64,000 nt of DNA from Dryocola sp032051265 (GCA_032051265.1 DAMBYU010000002.1:124001-188000), one strand, 5' to 3'; positions 8,697-17,989 are shown, counted from the first letter of the stretch. Numbers and translations: made by a program. Notes: generated by a model not told the origin, from the letters alone.

Positions 8697-9815
8697 ATGT
8701 CGCACAACGAGCAACAGCGCCATCACGCCCCGTTCCGCGCGGATATCGTCGGGAGTTTCTTACGTCCGGATGCCATTAAAGAAGCCCGCCAGCAGTTTGC
8801 CGCAGGCGATATCACGGCGGATCAACTGCGCAAGGTTGAAGATGAAGCCATTCGCGCTTCGGTAGAGCAGCAGTGCGCGTGTGGCCTGCACGTCGTCACC
8901 GACGGTGAATTCCGTCGCGCCTGGTGGCACTTTGACTTCTTCGACGGGTTGCAGGGCGTTGAACGTTACGAATCCGCCCAGGGGATCCAGTTCAACGGCG
9001 TGCAGACTAAAGCGCACAGCGTACGCGTTGTCGGCAAGCTTGGCTTTGGCGAACACCCGATGCTGGAAGATTTTCGCTATCTGAAAAGCATCAGCGGAAA
9101 TGCGGTGCCAAAAATGACTATTCCCAGCCCGAGCGTGCTGCATTTTCGCGGTGGCCGTAACGCCATCGACAGCGCCGTTTACCCGGATTTGAACGACTAT
9201 TTCGACGATCTGGCGACCACCTGGCGTGATGCGATCCTGGCATTTTATGCAGCAGGCTGCCGCTATCTGCAGCTGGATGACACCGTCTGGGCCTACCTGT
9301 GCTCAGACGCGCAGCGTAAAGAAATCCGCGAGCGCGGTGACGATCCTGACGAACTGGCAAAAATTTATGCCCGTGTGCTGAATAAAGCGCTGGCAGGGAA
9401 GCCTGAAGATCTGACCATCGGCCTGCATGTTTGCCGCGGTAACTTCCGCTCGACCTGGATTTCTGAAGGCGGTTACGAGCCGGTAGCGGAAGTATTATTC
9501 GGCACCGTGAACGTGGACGCTTTCTTCCTTGAATATGATAACGACCGTTCCGGCGATTTTGCCCCGCTGCGTTTTGTTCGCCCGGGCAAACAGCAGGTCG
9601 TGCTGGGGCTTATCACCACCAAAAATGGCGAGCTGGAAAACCCTGAGCAAATCCAGGCGCGGATTAACGAAGCGGCGAAATTTGTCGATATCAGCCAGAT
9701 TTGCCTCAGCCCGCAGTGCGGCTTTGCATCCACGGAAGAGGGCAACAGCCTGAGCGCCGCGCAGCAGTGGGATAAAGTTCGTCTGGTGACTGAGATTGCG
9801 CAGAAGGTGTGGTAA
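8697..9815 (+). CDS. Cobalamin-independent methionine synthase II-family protein (MetE C-domain-like, YxjG/YxjH type)
   Basis: 372 residues from the ATG at 8697. This start is 7 bases after an AGGAG Shine-Dalgarno, while the in-frame ATG at 8691 is too close. The protein corresponds to the C-terminal zinc/homocysteine domain of MetE without the N-terminal folate domain. Visible elements are DIVGSFLRP (N-terminal substrate loop), TDGEFRR.WW, LQLDD..W, GLHVCRGN (zinc-ligand His-x-Cys) and ISQICLSPQCGF with a C-terminal zinc Cys. Short homologues transfer methyl groups to homocysteine from methyltetrahydrofolate derivatives or other donors. The donor here is unknown. A possible met box upstream suits methionine control. 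Confidence 0.88.
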   Translation: MSHNEQQRHHAPFRADIVGSFLRPDAIKEARQQFAAGDITADQLRKVEDEAIRASVEQQCACGLHVVTDGEFRRAWWHFDFFDGLQGVERYESAQGIQFNGVQTKAHSVRVVGKLGFGEHPMLEDFRYLKSISGNAVPKMTIPSPSVLHFRGGRNAIDSAVYPDLNDYFDDLATTWRDAILAFYAAGCRYLQLDDTVWAYLCSDAQRKEIRERGDDPDELAKIYARVLNKALAGKPEDLTIGLHVCRGNFRSTWISEGGYEPVAEVLFGTVNVDAFFLEYDNDRSGDFAPLRFVRPGKQQVVLGLITTKNGELENPEQIQARINEAAKFVDISQICLSPQCGFASTEEGNSLSAAQQWDKVRLVTEIAQKVW

Positions 9816-9833
9816 GCGTTATCGCTTCAAGAA

Positions 9834-9856
9834 CCCCTTCTCCCGAAGAGAAGGGG
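9834..9856. terminator. Bidirectional hairpin between convergent genes
   Basis: CCCCTTCTC (9834-9842) and GAGAAGGGG (9848-9856) form a 9-bp stem with a 5-base loop between the methionine-synthase-like gene and the convergent sugar porter. No long U tract follows. Its composition resembles the hairpins at 39323-39353 and 45818-45844. Confidence 0.5.
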
Positions 9857-9864
9857 CTATACCG

Positions 9865-11247
9865 TTATTGACTCCGGCACACCTCAGCGCTGATTTGCTC
9901 CAGAGATTTGTCCTTCGTTTCGGCGACAAAAAAGACGTTTAATAAGAACCACAGTAGACAGCACAGGCCATATAAAAAGAAGGGGAAGCTGCCGTTAAAT
10001 ATCTCGTTGAGTTTTGCGCTGTTGGTTAACATCGGGAACGTCTGCGAGACAATGAAACTGCCGGTCCAGATGAGAAACGTGGCCCAGGACATCAGCTTAT
10101 CGCGAATAATATTGGGCGATAATTCCGGGATGATGATCCACAGAATCGGGCCGATAGTACCGCCAAAAAAGAGAATATAAACAATCATCAGCGCCAGCAT
10201 AAACAGGTTTGTGACGCCTAAAAAGATTAAGATCCCAAGCAGGGTGATGGCGACGAAACAAACAAAAGATCCGATAATCAGCAGCTTTCTTCGACCATAT
10301 TTTTCTACGTTATAAACCGCCCATAACGCCGCGGCAAAGAAGGCGACCCCCACGATGACCTGCTGGTAATAGGCGGTTTTTGCACTGGCAATGCCAATGT
10401 TCTCAAATAAAACGTTGCCATAATATAAAACGGCATTGATGCCGCAAAGGTTGGCCAGTAAAGCCATCGACAGGACAATAAATGAAACGCGGCGATATTT
10501 CCCGGAAAACAAAGCTACTTTCTTTGCGGAAGTATGCTCCTGCACGAAAGACCGTTTTATCTCCCCGATAGCTTTATCGCTATCAAAATCATTACCGTTA
10601 AGATGCGTCATGACCGCCCTGGCTTCTTTCTCGCGGTGCTTGTTTATTAACCAGCGCGGCGATTCAGGCAGGAAAAATGCCAGGATCATAAACAGGCAGC
10701 CGGGGATCGACATCGCGCCAAGCATATAACGCCAGGAGTAGTTAGTTGCCCATTCGGCATCGGATATCCAGCTGGCGACCAGGGCATTAACCAGATAGAC
10801 CGATAAAATACCAAAGGCGATCATCATCTGATAGAAGCCTAACGTTTTACCGCGTATTTTTTGCGCCGAGATCTCACCGATATACACCGGCGCCGTCGCC
10901 GAGCCTAAGCCAACGCCAATCCCGCCAATGATCCTGAAGAGAATAAAAAAAGTGAAATTGTAAGGGAAGGCCGTGAAGATGCCGGATAAAAACACCAGCA
11001 GGCCGGTAATAATGAGGGCTTTTTTTCTGCCGACTGCGTTATTTATAAACTGGCCGCTGAACGCGCCAATCATAAAACCTAAAACAACCGAAGATACCGC
11101 CCATCCGGTACCCGCATCGTCGAGGGAAAAATAGTTGCTAAGATGCGAGATGGCCCCTGAAACAACCGCCGAGTCAAATCCATATAATAATCCCGCTAAA
11201 GAGGCGATAAGCGACAGCTTATAACTTGTAGAATGTGTTGTGTTCAT
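9865..11247 (-). CDS. Sugar-porter MFS transporter (GalP/XylE-like)
   Basis: 460 residues from the ATG at 11247, placed 6-7 bases after GGGTGG; an in-frame GTG three codons upstream is less likely. Twelve membrane segments carry the sugar-porter signatures: GLLYGFDSAVVSGA in TM1, NAVGRKKAL after TM2, RIIGGIGVGLGSATAPVYIGEIS, FFLPESPRWLINK after TM6, the repeat KYGRRKLL, and a C-terminal VAETKDKSLEQI. It is a proton-driven monosaccharide or polyol importer by family. It is the last gene of a minus-strand carbohydrate operon (RbsD/FucU, second porter, PfkB, FGGY, FAD oxidase). The substrate is presumably that of the operon. Confidence 0.93.
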   Translation of the reverse strand: MNTTHSTSYKLSLIASLAGLLYGFDSAVVSGAISHLSNYFSLDDAGTGWAVSSVVLGFMIGAFSGQFINNAVGRKKALIITGLLVFLSGIFTAFPYNFTFFILFRIIGGIGVGLGSATAPVYIGEISAQKIRGKTLGFYQMMIAFGILSVYLVNALVASWISDAEWATNYSWRYMLGAMSIPGCLFMILAFFLPESPRWLINKHREKEARAVMTHLNGNDFDSDKAIGEIKRSFVQEHTSAKKVALFSGKYRRVSFIVLSMALLANLCGINAVLYYGNVLFENIGIASAKTAYYQQVIVGVAFFAAALWAVYNVEKYGRRKLLIIGSFVCFVAITLLGILIFLGVTNLFMLALMIVYILFFGGTIGPILWIIIPELSPNIIRDKLMSWATFLIWTGSFIVSQTFPMLTNSAKLNEIFNGSFPFFLYGLCCLLWFLLNVFFVAETKDKSLEQISAEVCRSQ

Positions 11248-11259
11248 GGTTTCCACCCG

Positions 11260-11763
11260 TCAGTTAGCTTTAATTATCCGTGGAATAGCATTGTTTTTAA
11301 TCCGCGCAGATCTTTCGGCATATTCGGGAAGGATTTTCATGGTGCTGTCAAACCAGGCGTCCGGATCCGTGCTGGCGACCAGACCAAAATTACCCCACGG
11401 CATCAGGGAACCTGAGCGAATAATAACTCTGGCTTTTGTATAGATATCGCTGACTAAGCTTGCATGCGGAATTAATGTGAAATCCGCGCCCGATCCCGTA
11501 AATATATTTGTCACCCGGGTAAGAAGAGCAGGATTACTCTCCGGCACCTCCTCGGCGAAAATTACATTTTCTATAAAAATTCCCTCGCGCAGGACGCTTA
11601 ATATTTTAAAAAGGTCAATGCTACCGGCGCATAAGGCAAGGTCAATCCTGTGGGCCGAAGAAGGGATGGGGGCTCCGGCATCCGTGACCAGCACGATATC
11701 GCCATGCCCCAGGCTTGCTAAAGCCTCCGCGATTTGCGGATGTAAAATTTTTCCAGGCTGCAT
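11260..11763 (-). CDS. RbsD/FucU-family sugar mutarotase
   Basis: 167 residues, somewhat longer than RbsD or FucU (about 140). Family landmarks are ILHPQIAEALASLGHGDIVLVTDAGAPIP at the N-terminus, with the conserved GHGD active-site segment, and an ARVIIRSGSLMPWGNFGLVA C-terminal substrate loop. RbsD and FucU equilibrate anomeric or pyranose-furanose forms of ribose and fucose, helping a kinase or isomerase obtain its preferred form. Lying between two sugar porters, it implies a free sugar with a ring form is an intermediate. Substrate not determined. Confidence 0.9.
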   Translation of the reverse strand: MQPGKILHPQIAEALASLGHGDIVLVTDAGAPIPSSAHRIDLALCAGSIDLFKILSVLREGIFIENVIFAEEVPESNPALLTRVTNIFTGSGADFTLIPHASLVSDIYTKARVIIRSGSLMPWGNFGLVASTDPDAWFDSTMKILPEYAERSARIKNNAIPRIIKAN

Positions 11764-11842
11764 GATATTCTCCTGAGAGTAGGATAATTATTGATTTTTT
11801 GCTGCGCTTAACGCCATTAATAACTTATCTGGCTGATGACTC

Positions 11843-13222
11843 TTATCGATGCAAAGTCGACTCAATTTCCTCAAGCGTTTTCCCTTTAGTTTCCGGAACC
11901 ATCGTCAATACGAATATTAAGGCGATGACAGATATCCCGGAAAATATAAAGAAAGTGTTTGCCGCGCTTATATTTTCCACGAGGACCGGGAAAAAGCGTG
12001 AGACAAAGAAATTCCCGCCCCACAGCGCGAAGGTGGCAATTGAAACCGCGATACCGCGAACGTGGATTGGAAAAATCTCCGAGATAATCACGTAGGCGAC
12101 GGTGCCGTATGAAACGGCGAAGATTGCCACATACGCCAGAATACAAATCAACAGCAGGGTAGTGTGCGTTTCGCTGGTGCGGAAAAGCATTCCTGTGCCG
12201 CTGAGGGTGAGCGCCATCCCGATGGAGCCGAAAATCAGCAGCGTGCGGCGGCCCACTTTATCTATTATCCACATGGATACGAGTGTTGAGACGACCAGCG
12301 TTACACCGATGAGGACGGTAAAGGACATCGCTCCGCTGACGTCTACGCCCGCCGTTTTAAAAATTTCCGGCGCATAGTAGAAGATGGCGTTGATGCCGGT
12401 GATTTGCTGGAACAGCGCTACGCAAAAGCCAATCACCAGCGCTTTACGTAGCCGGGGTTTGAACAGCTCGGACAGCCGTGAGCCACTCTCGTTTTGCAGG
12501 GAAGCTTTAATCGTCTCCAGCTGTTCTCGCGCGCAGGCCTCATCCGGGTTGATTTTACGCAGCACCTGCAGACCTGCTTCATCGCGCCCTTTACGTACCA
12601 GCCAGCGCGGGCTTTCCGGCACTTTTACCAGCAAAAAAAGAAACACGATCGCCGGGACAATACCGGTGGCGAAAATAAGCCGCCAGCCGTTTTCAATATT
12701 CCAGGCTTCACTTGCGTGGCCTGCGATTATGGCCGCGACAGAAAATATCGCCAGGTTGCCAATGCAGTTGAAGAGCTGGTTAAGGGAGACCAGCCGTCCC
12801 CGGATATGCGCCGGAGAGACTTCCGCTATATACAGCGGCGCAATGGTGGTTTCCACGCCAATGCCGATCCCCACAAGAATGCGATACCAGACCAGCATGT
12901 CAGCGGACGTCGCCATCGCCTGGCCCAGTACGCCAAAGGTAAAAATCAGGGCGGTGAGCAGCAGGACTTTCTTTCGTCCGATAGCGTCCGAGAGCGGGCC
13001 TGCCAGCGCAACGCCGAGAATACAGCCGACGATAATGGAGGAGGTGACCCAACCGATGCCGTCCGCATCAAGAGCAAACCTGCTTTGCAGAAAGCCAACC
13101 GAACCGGAAATACTGCCGTTATCAAAACCAAACAGAAATCCGCCCACGGCGGTAACGAGTGAAATCAACAGAACGTTACGCATCCAGGCGTTTTTTGCAG
13201 TGACGTGTGCATGACTGACCAT
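11843..13222 (-). CDS. Second sugar-porter MFS transporter of the cluster
   Basis: 459 residues, 12 membrane segments, preceded by GGAG six bases before ATG 13222. Sugar-porter motifs are GGFLFGFDNGSISGSVGF, AIGRKKVLLLTA, RILVGIGIGVETTIAPLYIAEVSPAHIRGRL, KVPESPRWLVRKGR, QQITGINAIFYYAPEIF and VPETKGKTLEEIE. It clearly differs from the porter at 9865-11247, so this is not a recent duplication. Two porters in one operon may bring in related substrates, for example a polyol and the derived sugar. The kinase gene follows after a short gap upstream (13223-13258). Confidence 0.93.
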   Translation of the reverse strand: MVSHAHVTAKNAWMRNVLLISLVTAVGGFLFGFDNGSISGSVGFLQSRFALDADGIGWVTSSIIVGCILGVALAGPLSDAIGRKKVLLLTALIFTFGVLGQAMATSADMLVWYRILVGIGIGVETTIAPLYIAEVSPAHIRGRLVSLNQLFNCIGNLAIFSVAAIIAGHASEAWNIENGWRLIFATGIVPAIVFLFLLVKVPESPRWLVRKGRDEAGLQVLRKINPDEACAREQLETIKASLQNESGSRLSELFKPRLRKALVIGFCVALFQQITGINAIFYYAPEIFKTAGVDVSGAMSFTVLIGVTLVVSTLVSMWIIDKVGRRTLLIFGSIGMALTLSGTGMLFRTSETHTTLLLICILAYVAIFAVSYGTVAYVIISEIFPIHVRGIAVSIATFALWGGNFFVSRFFPVLVENISAANTFFIFSGISVIALIFVLTMVPETKGKTLEEIESTLHR

Positions 13223-13258
13223 ACTACTCTCCGTTATCAGGCGAGTGGACGTAAGGGG

Positions 13259-14200
13259 CTACACGGCGCGAACCGTGCATCGTTGTTGTAGTTCAGTAAG
13301 CGAAATATCTGCGGCAAGTCCTGCCGTCGGGCTTGTGGCGTTTGATGCACCGCATGCCGCCGCAAGCGTCAGATGCTCTTTCCAGCCCGCGTCAGGCCGC
13401 GCGAGGAGGCTGGCAATCAACCCCGCGCAATAGGCGTCTCCGGAACCTACGGGGCTTATGGTATCGACCACCGGTGGAGTTACCTCGTAATTGCCCTCCG
13501 GCGTCCGCGCAAGCGTCGGCTGCTGGCCGTTGGTAATAATTACGCACCGCACCCCCTGCGCCAGCCACTGTTCGGTGAGACTATGCCCGGCAATCTTGTT
13601 GGCCTGCTGCAACTCATCGCGGTTAATTTTGATGATATCCGGCCAGGCTGCGGCGGACTGCAGCAGGGCGGCTCCGTGTGTATCAAGCAGCGACAGCACG
13701 CCATGTTTTTTCGCAAGCGTGATCCAGAGGCCGTATTCATCCGCAGCCAGGTTTTTCGCCAGTGAGCCGGTGCAAATCACCGCGCTGGCCTGCCGTATCT
13801 CCTCAGCAAGGAGTGCATGCAGCCTTGCGAGTTCCTCCGCCTGAATCTCCGGTCCGGCGGCGTTATAAACGCTGGCCTGATGCGGTGCAGCCTGCTCGGT
13901 TACCACTTCACAAATGCGTGTGCTGCCGGCTATCTCGCACCAGCGCCCGGCCAGTTTTTCCTGCGCCAGCAGTTCCCGGCACAGGCGACCGACCGCGCCG
14001 CCCAAAAAACCCAGCAGCAGCGGCGCAGGCGCGCTCTCCAGTTGAGGCTGAAGCTGAAGCAACACTCGCGCCACGTTCACGCCTTTGCCCCCGGCCAGCG
14101 TTTTGTCGTCCAGCAGGCGATGCACCTGACCGGGTTGCTGGCTTTCCACAAGCAACAGGCGTTCTATGGCGGTATTCAGTGAAGCGATAATAACGTTCAC
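13259..14200 (-). CDS. PfkB-family sugar-phosphate kinase (FruK/LacC-like)
   Basis: 313 residues from GTG 14200, which has an AGGAGG Shine-Dalgarno 7 bases upstream and overlaps the FGGY stop (GTGA). Visible motifs are LAGGKGVNVARVL (PfkB signature 1 region) and SPVGSGDAYCAGLIASL (signature 2, catalytic Asp in GSGD). It has the KINRDEL element typical of 1-phosphofructokinase/tagatose-6-phosphate kinase. The FruK/LacC subfamily phosphorylates sugar monophosphates to bisphosphates. With the aldolase at 17123, a kinase-then-aldolase route to triose phosphates is plausible. The substrate is an inference. Confidence 0.9.
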   Translation of the reverse strand: MNVIIASLNTAIERLLLVESQQPGQVHRLLDDKTLAGGKGVNVARVLLQLQPQLESAPAPLLLGFLGGAVGRLCRELLAQEKLAGRWCEIAGSTRICEVVTEQAAPHQASVYNAAGPEIQAEELARLHALLAEEIRQASAVICTGSLAKNLAADEYGLWITLAKKHGVLSLLDTHGAALLQSAAAWPDIIKINRDELQQANKIAGHSLTEQWLAQGVRCVIITNGQQPTLARTPEGNYEVTPPVVDTISPVGSGDAYCAGLIASLLARPDAGWKEHLTLAAACGASNATSPTAGLAADISLTELQQRCTVRAV

Positions 14201-15540
14201 AGGCGATCCTCCTGATGGATGGCGATAAGCCAGCTTTCGCGAGCGAGGGTAGCGGCACCCGTGGCAACCGGTTCGGCAAGGTTGCTGACGAAAAGCGGCA
14301 TCTGCCACCGGCGTTTACGATGTTCGAGCATCTCCCGGCGCTGAAACAAAGATCCCATCAGCACCGCGTCCTGGGGACGAATCCCGCCGATCTCACACAT
14401 ATGATTAAGCAGCTGGTATGTTCGGTCGGCGATGTGGTTAAGCGTGGCATGAACGATATCCGCTGGCCGGACACCGGCAGTAAGCTGATGCAGAGAAAAC
14501 AACCCCTGAGACTCATCCTCATTAATCGACACGGCGAGCCCCGTCGTACGGCTTTCCTGAAGTAACTCGCTGAAGAGTAAATCGAAGTCGTTCTGATAGA
14601 GCAACTCCGCCAGCGTCTGGATGATTTTGCCGGAGGGGGTGGCGCAGCCCATGACATATTCACCAGGCTGCCAGGTGCGTTCGATATCCAGGCCCAGCTG
14701 CCAGGCGAGAGGGGTATCCGGGAAATGCGGCGTAAGCACCATCAGGTATTCGGACGTGCCAATCGAATCGAAAACGTTGGTGGGCTGTTGGTTTTGCACA
14801 GCCCATGCACCAACAACCTGATCGTGCCCGCCCGTAAATACGCTGGCGCCCGGGTAAAGAGCTACGCCCGGAAGGCTTGCGGGAATGATTTCCCCGCAGC
14901 ATTCTCCGCTATCGGCAATCGTCGGGAACAGCTCCGGCCAGAAGCCGAGCTTTTCAAGCGTAGGTTCGTGTAGCCGCATGGATTTGAGATCGACACACTG
15001 GGAGTGGGTTACCTGAGAACTGCTGGCCCGCCATTCCCCCGTTAACCGCCACGTCACAAAGCTGCCAAAATCGACCCATTGCGCAATCTGTTGCCAGATA
15101 TCCGCATGGTGCTTGCGGATCCAGCTCAGACGCTCGGGGCTTTGATTCGGACGCGAGCGCATGCCGGAGATGGCGTAATGTTGCGGGCTGTCCAGCCAGC
15201 GGTGCGTCCCGATGTCCAGCGCCGCTTGCGGATAATTTTCCCACCATGCCAGAGAAGGGTAGATAACCTCGCCGGAGGCGTTGATGGCCACCGACTCTTC
15301 CTGCCCGAACGTGCCAATCGAGATTGCCGCCAGCGGCCCGCAGGCTCTGGCGTCGCTTTGCGCATATGCCACGATCAGTGCCGACAGGGTTTGCCACACC
15401 GCTTGCGCATCATGGAAGGTAAGGCCGTCATGCGTGCTGACGGGCGTGCGGCACTTTCTCACCGGCAGCAGCGCGCCTTCTTCGCCGATGCCGATAATTT
15501 TTATATGGGTCGTGCCAATATCAATGCCGAGAAACCACAT
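14197..15540 (-). CDS. FGGY-family carbohydrate kinase
   Basis: 447 residues, at the short end for FGGY kinases (usually about 480-500). The ATPase-fold phosphate loop is FLGIDIGTTHIKIIG at the N-terminus. The WENYPQ.ALD and WVDFGSFVTWRLTGE regions suit FGGY_N. The C-domain shows GGHDQVVGAWAV (catalytic Asp in GGHDQ), SIGTSEYLMV (ATP loop) and EPVATGAATLA. Its order in the operon (oxidase, FGGY kinase, PfkB kinase) suggests that it phosphorylates the product of the FAD oxidase. E. coli ygcE (FGGY) next to ygcU (FAD oxidase) is a similar pairing. Substrate unknown. Confidence 0.9.
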   Translation of the reverse strand: MWFLGIDIGTTHIKIIGIGEEGALLPVRKCRTPVSTHDGLTFHDAQAVWQTLSALIVAYAQSDARACGPLAAISIGTFGQEESVAINASGEVIYPSLAWWENYPQAALDIGTHRWLDSPQHYAISGMRSRPNQSPERLSWIRKHHADIWQQIAQWVDFGSFVTWRLTGEWRASSSQVTHSQCVDLKSMRLHEPTLEKLGFWPELFPTIADSGECCGEIIPASLPGVALYPGASVFTGGHDQVVGAWAVQNQQPTNVFDSIGTSEYLMVLTPHFPDTPLAWQLGLDIERTWQPGEYVMGCATPSGKIIQTLAELLYQNDFDLLFSELLQESRTTGLAVSINEDESQGLFSLHQLTAGVRPADIVHATLNHIADRTYQLLNHMCEIGGIRPQDAVLMGSLFQRREMLEHRKRRWQMPLFVSNLAEPVATGAATLARESWLIAIHQEDRL

Positions 15541-15555
15541 CGTGATTGCCCCCAG

Positions 15556-16953
15556 TTAGAGCCCCAGTTTGCCGGGATTAAGAATGCCGTTCGGATCGAG
15601 CGCCTGCTTAACCCGACGCAGCAGCAAATGTGCAGATCCCAGCGACTCGCGGGCATAAGGGGATCGCACCAGCCCGCCGCCATGGTGGTGCGACAGCTCA
15701 GCTTTATGCTCAAGGCAGACGCGCATGGTTTCACGCCAGATAGTGCGCAGCTTTTCCACCGCCTCCCGGTCGTTTTCTTCGTGTCCCAGCAGGATCATGT
15801 ACATAGATGTGCCCTGAGGGTAGACGTGGGAGAAATGCGATAATACTTCACCCGCCAGCGGCGTCAGCGTTTTGTTTAAATCGTGATACAGGCTGGCGAT
15901 GCCGTCCCAGGTATGCGCGACTTCAATGGTTTCAGCGAAACCGCCGGTGCTGTCGAGCAACTTTTCTACCGTTGAAAAATCGAAGCGCCGGTCCATCCAT
16001 TTCAGCACGCCTTCGGTGCCCAGCGATGTTCCGCCGTGACGTTTCACGATGGCGATAAAGGCTTCCATTTCGGCACGGGCCACGATATCAACGCCCTGGG
16101 TTCCGAGAAACATTACCGGTTTATCCTGCGCGGGGTTTTGCATCGCATGGCGCGCTTCAGCGGTGTCGTACAGGCGCAGCAGGAAAGGGCGCAGCCCGGC
16201 CATCGCCTGCTCGCGCATGATAGTCAGCCCCGCTTCGACGGAAGGCAGCTCCAGGGTTTCATAAAGACGCGTCTGGGGCAGGGGAAACATCTTCAACTGG
16301 ACGGAAGTTACGACGCCAAGCGTACCTTCCGCACCAATGAAAAGCTGACGCAGGTCTGGCCCCATCGCGGCACGTGGCGAGGCCTTAAGGCGCACCCGCT
16401 CGCCGGTTGCAAGAATGACCGTGTAGGCGGTGATCAGATCTTCAATACCGCCGTAATAAGAGGAAAACTGCCCCGTGGCGAGCGTTGATAGCCAGCCGCC
16501 GACGCTGGACTGATAAAGAGACTGCGGGGAATGCCCAAGCGTCCAGCCGATTTGCTGCAGTTCATCTTCAAGTTTCCCGCCGTTATAGCCGGTTGAAACC
16601 TCCACCGTCATATTGGTGGTATTGATTTCGCGCTCGTGGGTCATTTCGCTCAGGTCCAGAACAATGCCGCCACGGGTCGGCAGCGGCTGGCCTGTGACAG
16701 AGGATGCAAGCGCTCGCGGTGTGACCGGCGTATCGCTGGATGTGGCCAGCGCCATGACCTGCTGGATCTGCGTTTCATCAGTGACCTTTACCACTATGTC
16801 TGCCTGATACTGGTGGCAGCCCAGCTTTCTGAGTTTGGTAGACAGAGGCCAGGTATCGTGGCTTGAGGCCTGAAGCGTCTCGGTATCGGTTAAGATCTGC
16901 TTTTCGGGCAGAATGGCTTTCAACGCGGTGATAAGAGAAGAAATCCTGGACAT
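15556..16953 (-). CDS. FAD-linked oxidase (GlcD/alkyl-DHAP-synthase/YgcU-like)
   Basis: 465 residues from ATG 16953 (CAGGAG five bases upstream; an in-frame GTG two codons earlier is too close to it). The PCMH/FAD_binding_4 domain occupies about 35-215 with VTPRALASSVTGQ, GGIVLDLSEM, GHSPQSLYQSSVGGWLST and GAEGTLGVVTSVQLK. FAD-oxidase C-terminal domain follows with LSHHHGGGLVRSPY, where the His cluster is the likely catalytic base, and LDPNGILNPGKLGL at the end. Relatives oxidise 2-hydroxy acids, polyols or alkyl-DHAP. Linked to two kinases, it probably oxidises a polyol or hydroxy-sugar. It is the first gene of the operon, divergent from the aldolase. Confidence 0.9.
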   Translation of the reverse strand: MSRISSLITALKAILPEKQILTDTETLQASSHDTWPLSTKLRKLGCHQYQADIVVKVTDETQIQQVMALATSSDTPVTPRALASSVTGQPLPTRGGIVLDLSEMTHEREINTTNMTVEVSTGYNGGKLEDELQQIGWTLGHSPQSLYQSSVGGWLSTLATGQFSSYYGGIEDLITAYTVILATGERVRLKASPRAAMGPDLRQLFIGAEGTLGVVTSVQLKMFPLPQTRLYETLELPSVEAGLTIMREQAMAGLRPFLLRLYDTAEARHAMQNPAQDKPVMFLGTQGVDIVARAEMEAFIAIVKRHGGTSLGTEGVLKWMDRRFDFSTVEKLLDSTGGFAETIEVAHTWDGIASLYHDLNKTLTPLAGEVLSHFSHVYPQGTSMYMILLGHEENDREAVEKLRTIWRETMRVCLEHKAELSHHHGGGLVRSPYARESLGSAHLLLRRVKQALDPNGILNPGKLGL

Positions 16954-17029
16954 ACTCACTCCTGCTTCACAACTTTTAAAGGGGCACCCTTGCGAATTTG
17001 CGGGACAAAAACGAGCAGGGCATAATTCG

Positions 17030-17082
17030 TTGACATCGTGTTGAAGGCTAATATACGATCAATTTGCAGAAATCTGCAAATT
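17030..17082 (+). promoter_or_regulatory. Promoter and perfect palindromic operator before the aldolase gene
   Basis: TTGACA at 17030-17035 and TATACG at 17052-17057 (16-base spacer) form a good plus-strand promoter. Just downstream lies a perfect 10+2+10 palindrome at 17061-17082 (arms AATTTGCAGA and TCTGCAAATT), in the transcript start region. The site sits between the divergent FAD-oxidase and aldolase operons. The likely binder is the YhfZ-like regulator encoded two genes downstream. Confidence 0.6.
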
Positions 17083-17122
17083 GCATTTAAACGGTTTTGA
17101 TAACTTTGTGAAGGAGATCAAC

Positions 17123-17971
17123 ATGGATTCCCGAACCGGAAAAGCGCTTCGCCTGGGTCGTATTTTGCGTCCGGAAACAGGCTGTGCGGTGGTTGTAGCC
17201 GCTTCTCACGGCGTGATGTCCGGCCCGCCATCCGGCCTGAAAACGCGCGATGAAATTGCATCGGTCTTTACTCAGCTTCGCGGCGCCGACGGCGTTATGG
17301 TGTCGCCGGGCATGATACCGCTGGTAGAAAAAACCTTCGTAGGCCGCGACCGGCCAGGGTTTGTTCTTCATCTCGACTGGAAGAACCATGCCCGGAGCAT
17401 CTATACGCCAGGAAAAGAGGGGCGTGGAGAAGGCGTGCTGGCACAGCTGGCGGATATCAGCGAAGTGGCGGCCTGCGGCATAGACGCGGTAATGACCTAC
17501 ATGTATCTGGGGCAGAAAGATACGGCGCTGGAGCAGGCGGAGATTGCCCGTAATACGCGTATCGCCCGTGATTGTGAACGCCACGGCATCGCGCTGATTA
17601 TTGAACCGCGTTCCGCGCTGGAAGGCGTAGATCCGGATGCGTTAAGCGCGAAAGTGATGAGCATGTATTGCCGCATTGCCGCCGATATCGGCGCCGATCT
17701 GGTGAAGGCGCTCTGGCCCGGCTCAGTTGAGACTTTTGCCGAGGTAACAAGCACTTGTTATACTCCGGTATTGCTTGCGGGAGGCGCAGGAGGCGAAGAT
17801 CCGCACTCCACGCTGCAGCTGGCAGCCGACGCCATGCAGGCCGGTGCAAAAGGGGTGATGTTTGGACGACGTATTTTCCGTGCGCAGCAGCCCGCCTGCG
17901 TGCTCCGGGCATTAAATGCCGTGGTGCATGACGGCCAGAGCGTTGAGCAAGCGTCACGGCTTCTGGAATAA
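17123..17971 (+). CDS. DeoC/FbaB/LsrF-family class I aldolase
   Basis: 282 residues from ATG 17123, seven bases after AAGGAG. A TIM-barrel aldolase similar to LsrF and FbaB: VVVAASHGVMSGPPSGL near the N-terminus, FVLHLDWKNHAR, YMYLGQ, LIIEPRSALEG, GADLVKALWPGS with the Schiff-base lysine candidate in DLVKA, and GAGGEDPHSTL with GAKGVMFGRRIF (phosphate-binding end). Its products would be triose phosphate plus an aldehyde, or an acyl transfer as in LsrF. It is divergent from the oxidase/kinase operon and followed 18 bases later by the regulator gene. Substrate unknown. Confidence 0.88.
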   Translation: MDSRTGKALRLGRILRPETGCAVVVAASHGVMSGPPSGLKTRDEIASVFTQLRGADGVMVSPGMIPLVEKTFVGRDRPGFVLHLDWKNHARSIYTPGKEGRGEGVLAQLADISEVAACGIDAVMTYMYLGQKDTALEQAEIARNTRIARDCERHGIALIIEPRSALEGVDPDALSAKVMSMYCRIAADIGADLVKALWPGSVETFAEVTSTCYTPVLLAGGAGGEDPHSTLQLAADAMQAGAKGVMFGRRIFRAQQPACVLRALNAVVHDGQSVEQASRLLE

Positions 17972-17989
17972 AACGAGTCGACGGGAACA

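Noticed and set aside
12384..13214. A long plus-strand open frame opposite the sugar porter at 11843-13222
   Set aside because: The minus strand encodes a full porter with all family motifs; the opposite frame has none.
9865..13222. The two sugar porters as a tandem duplication
   Set aside because: They differ throughout except for family motifs and are separated by the mutarotase gene.
15079..15843. A 254-codon plus-strand frame opposite the FGGY kinase and FAD oxidase
   Set aside because: It crosses two well-supported genes on the other strand, has low-complexity composition and no domain motif.
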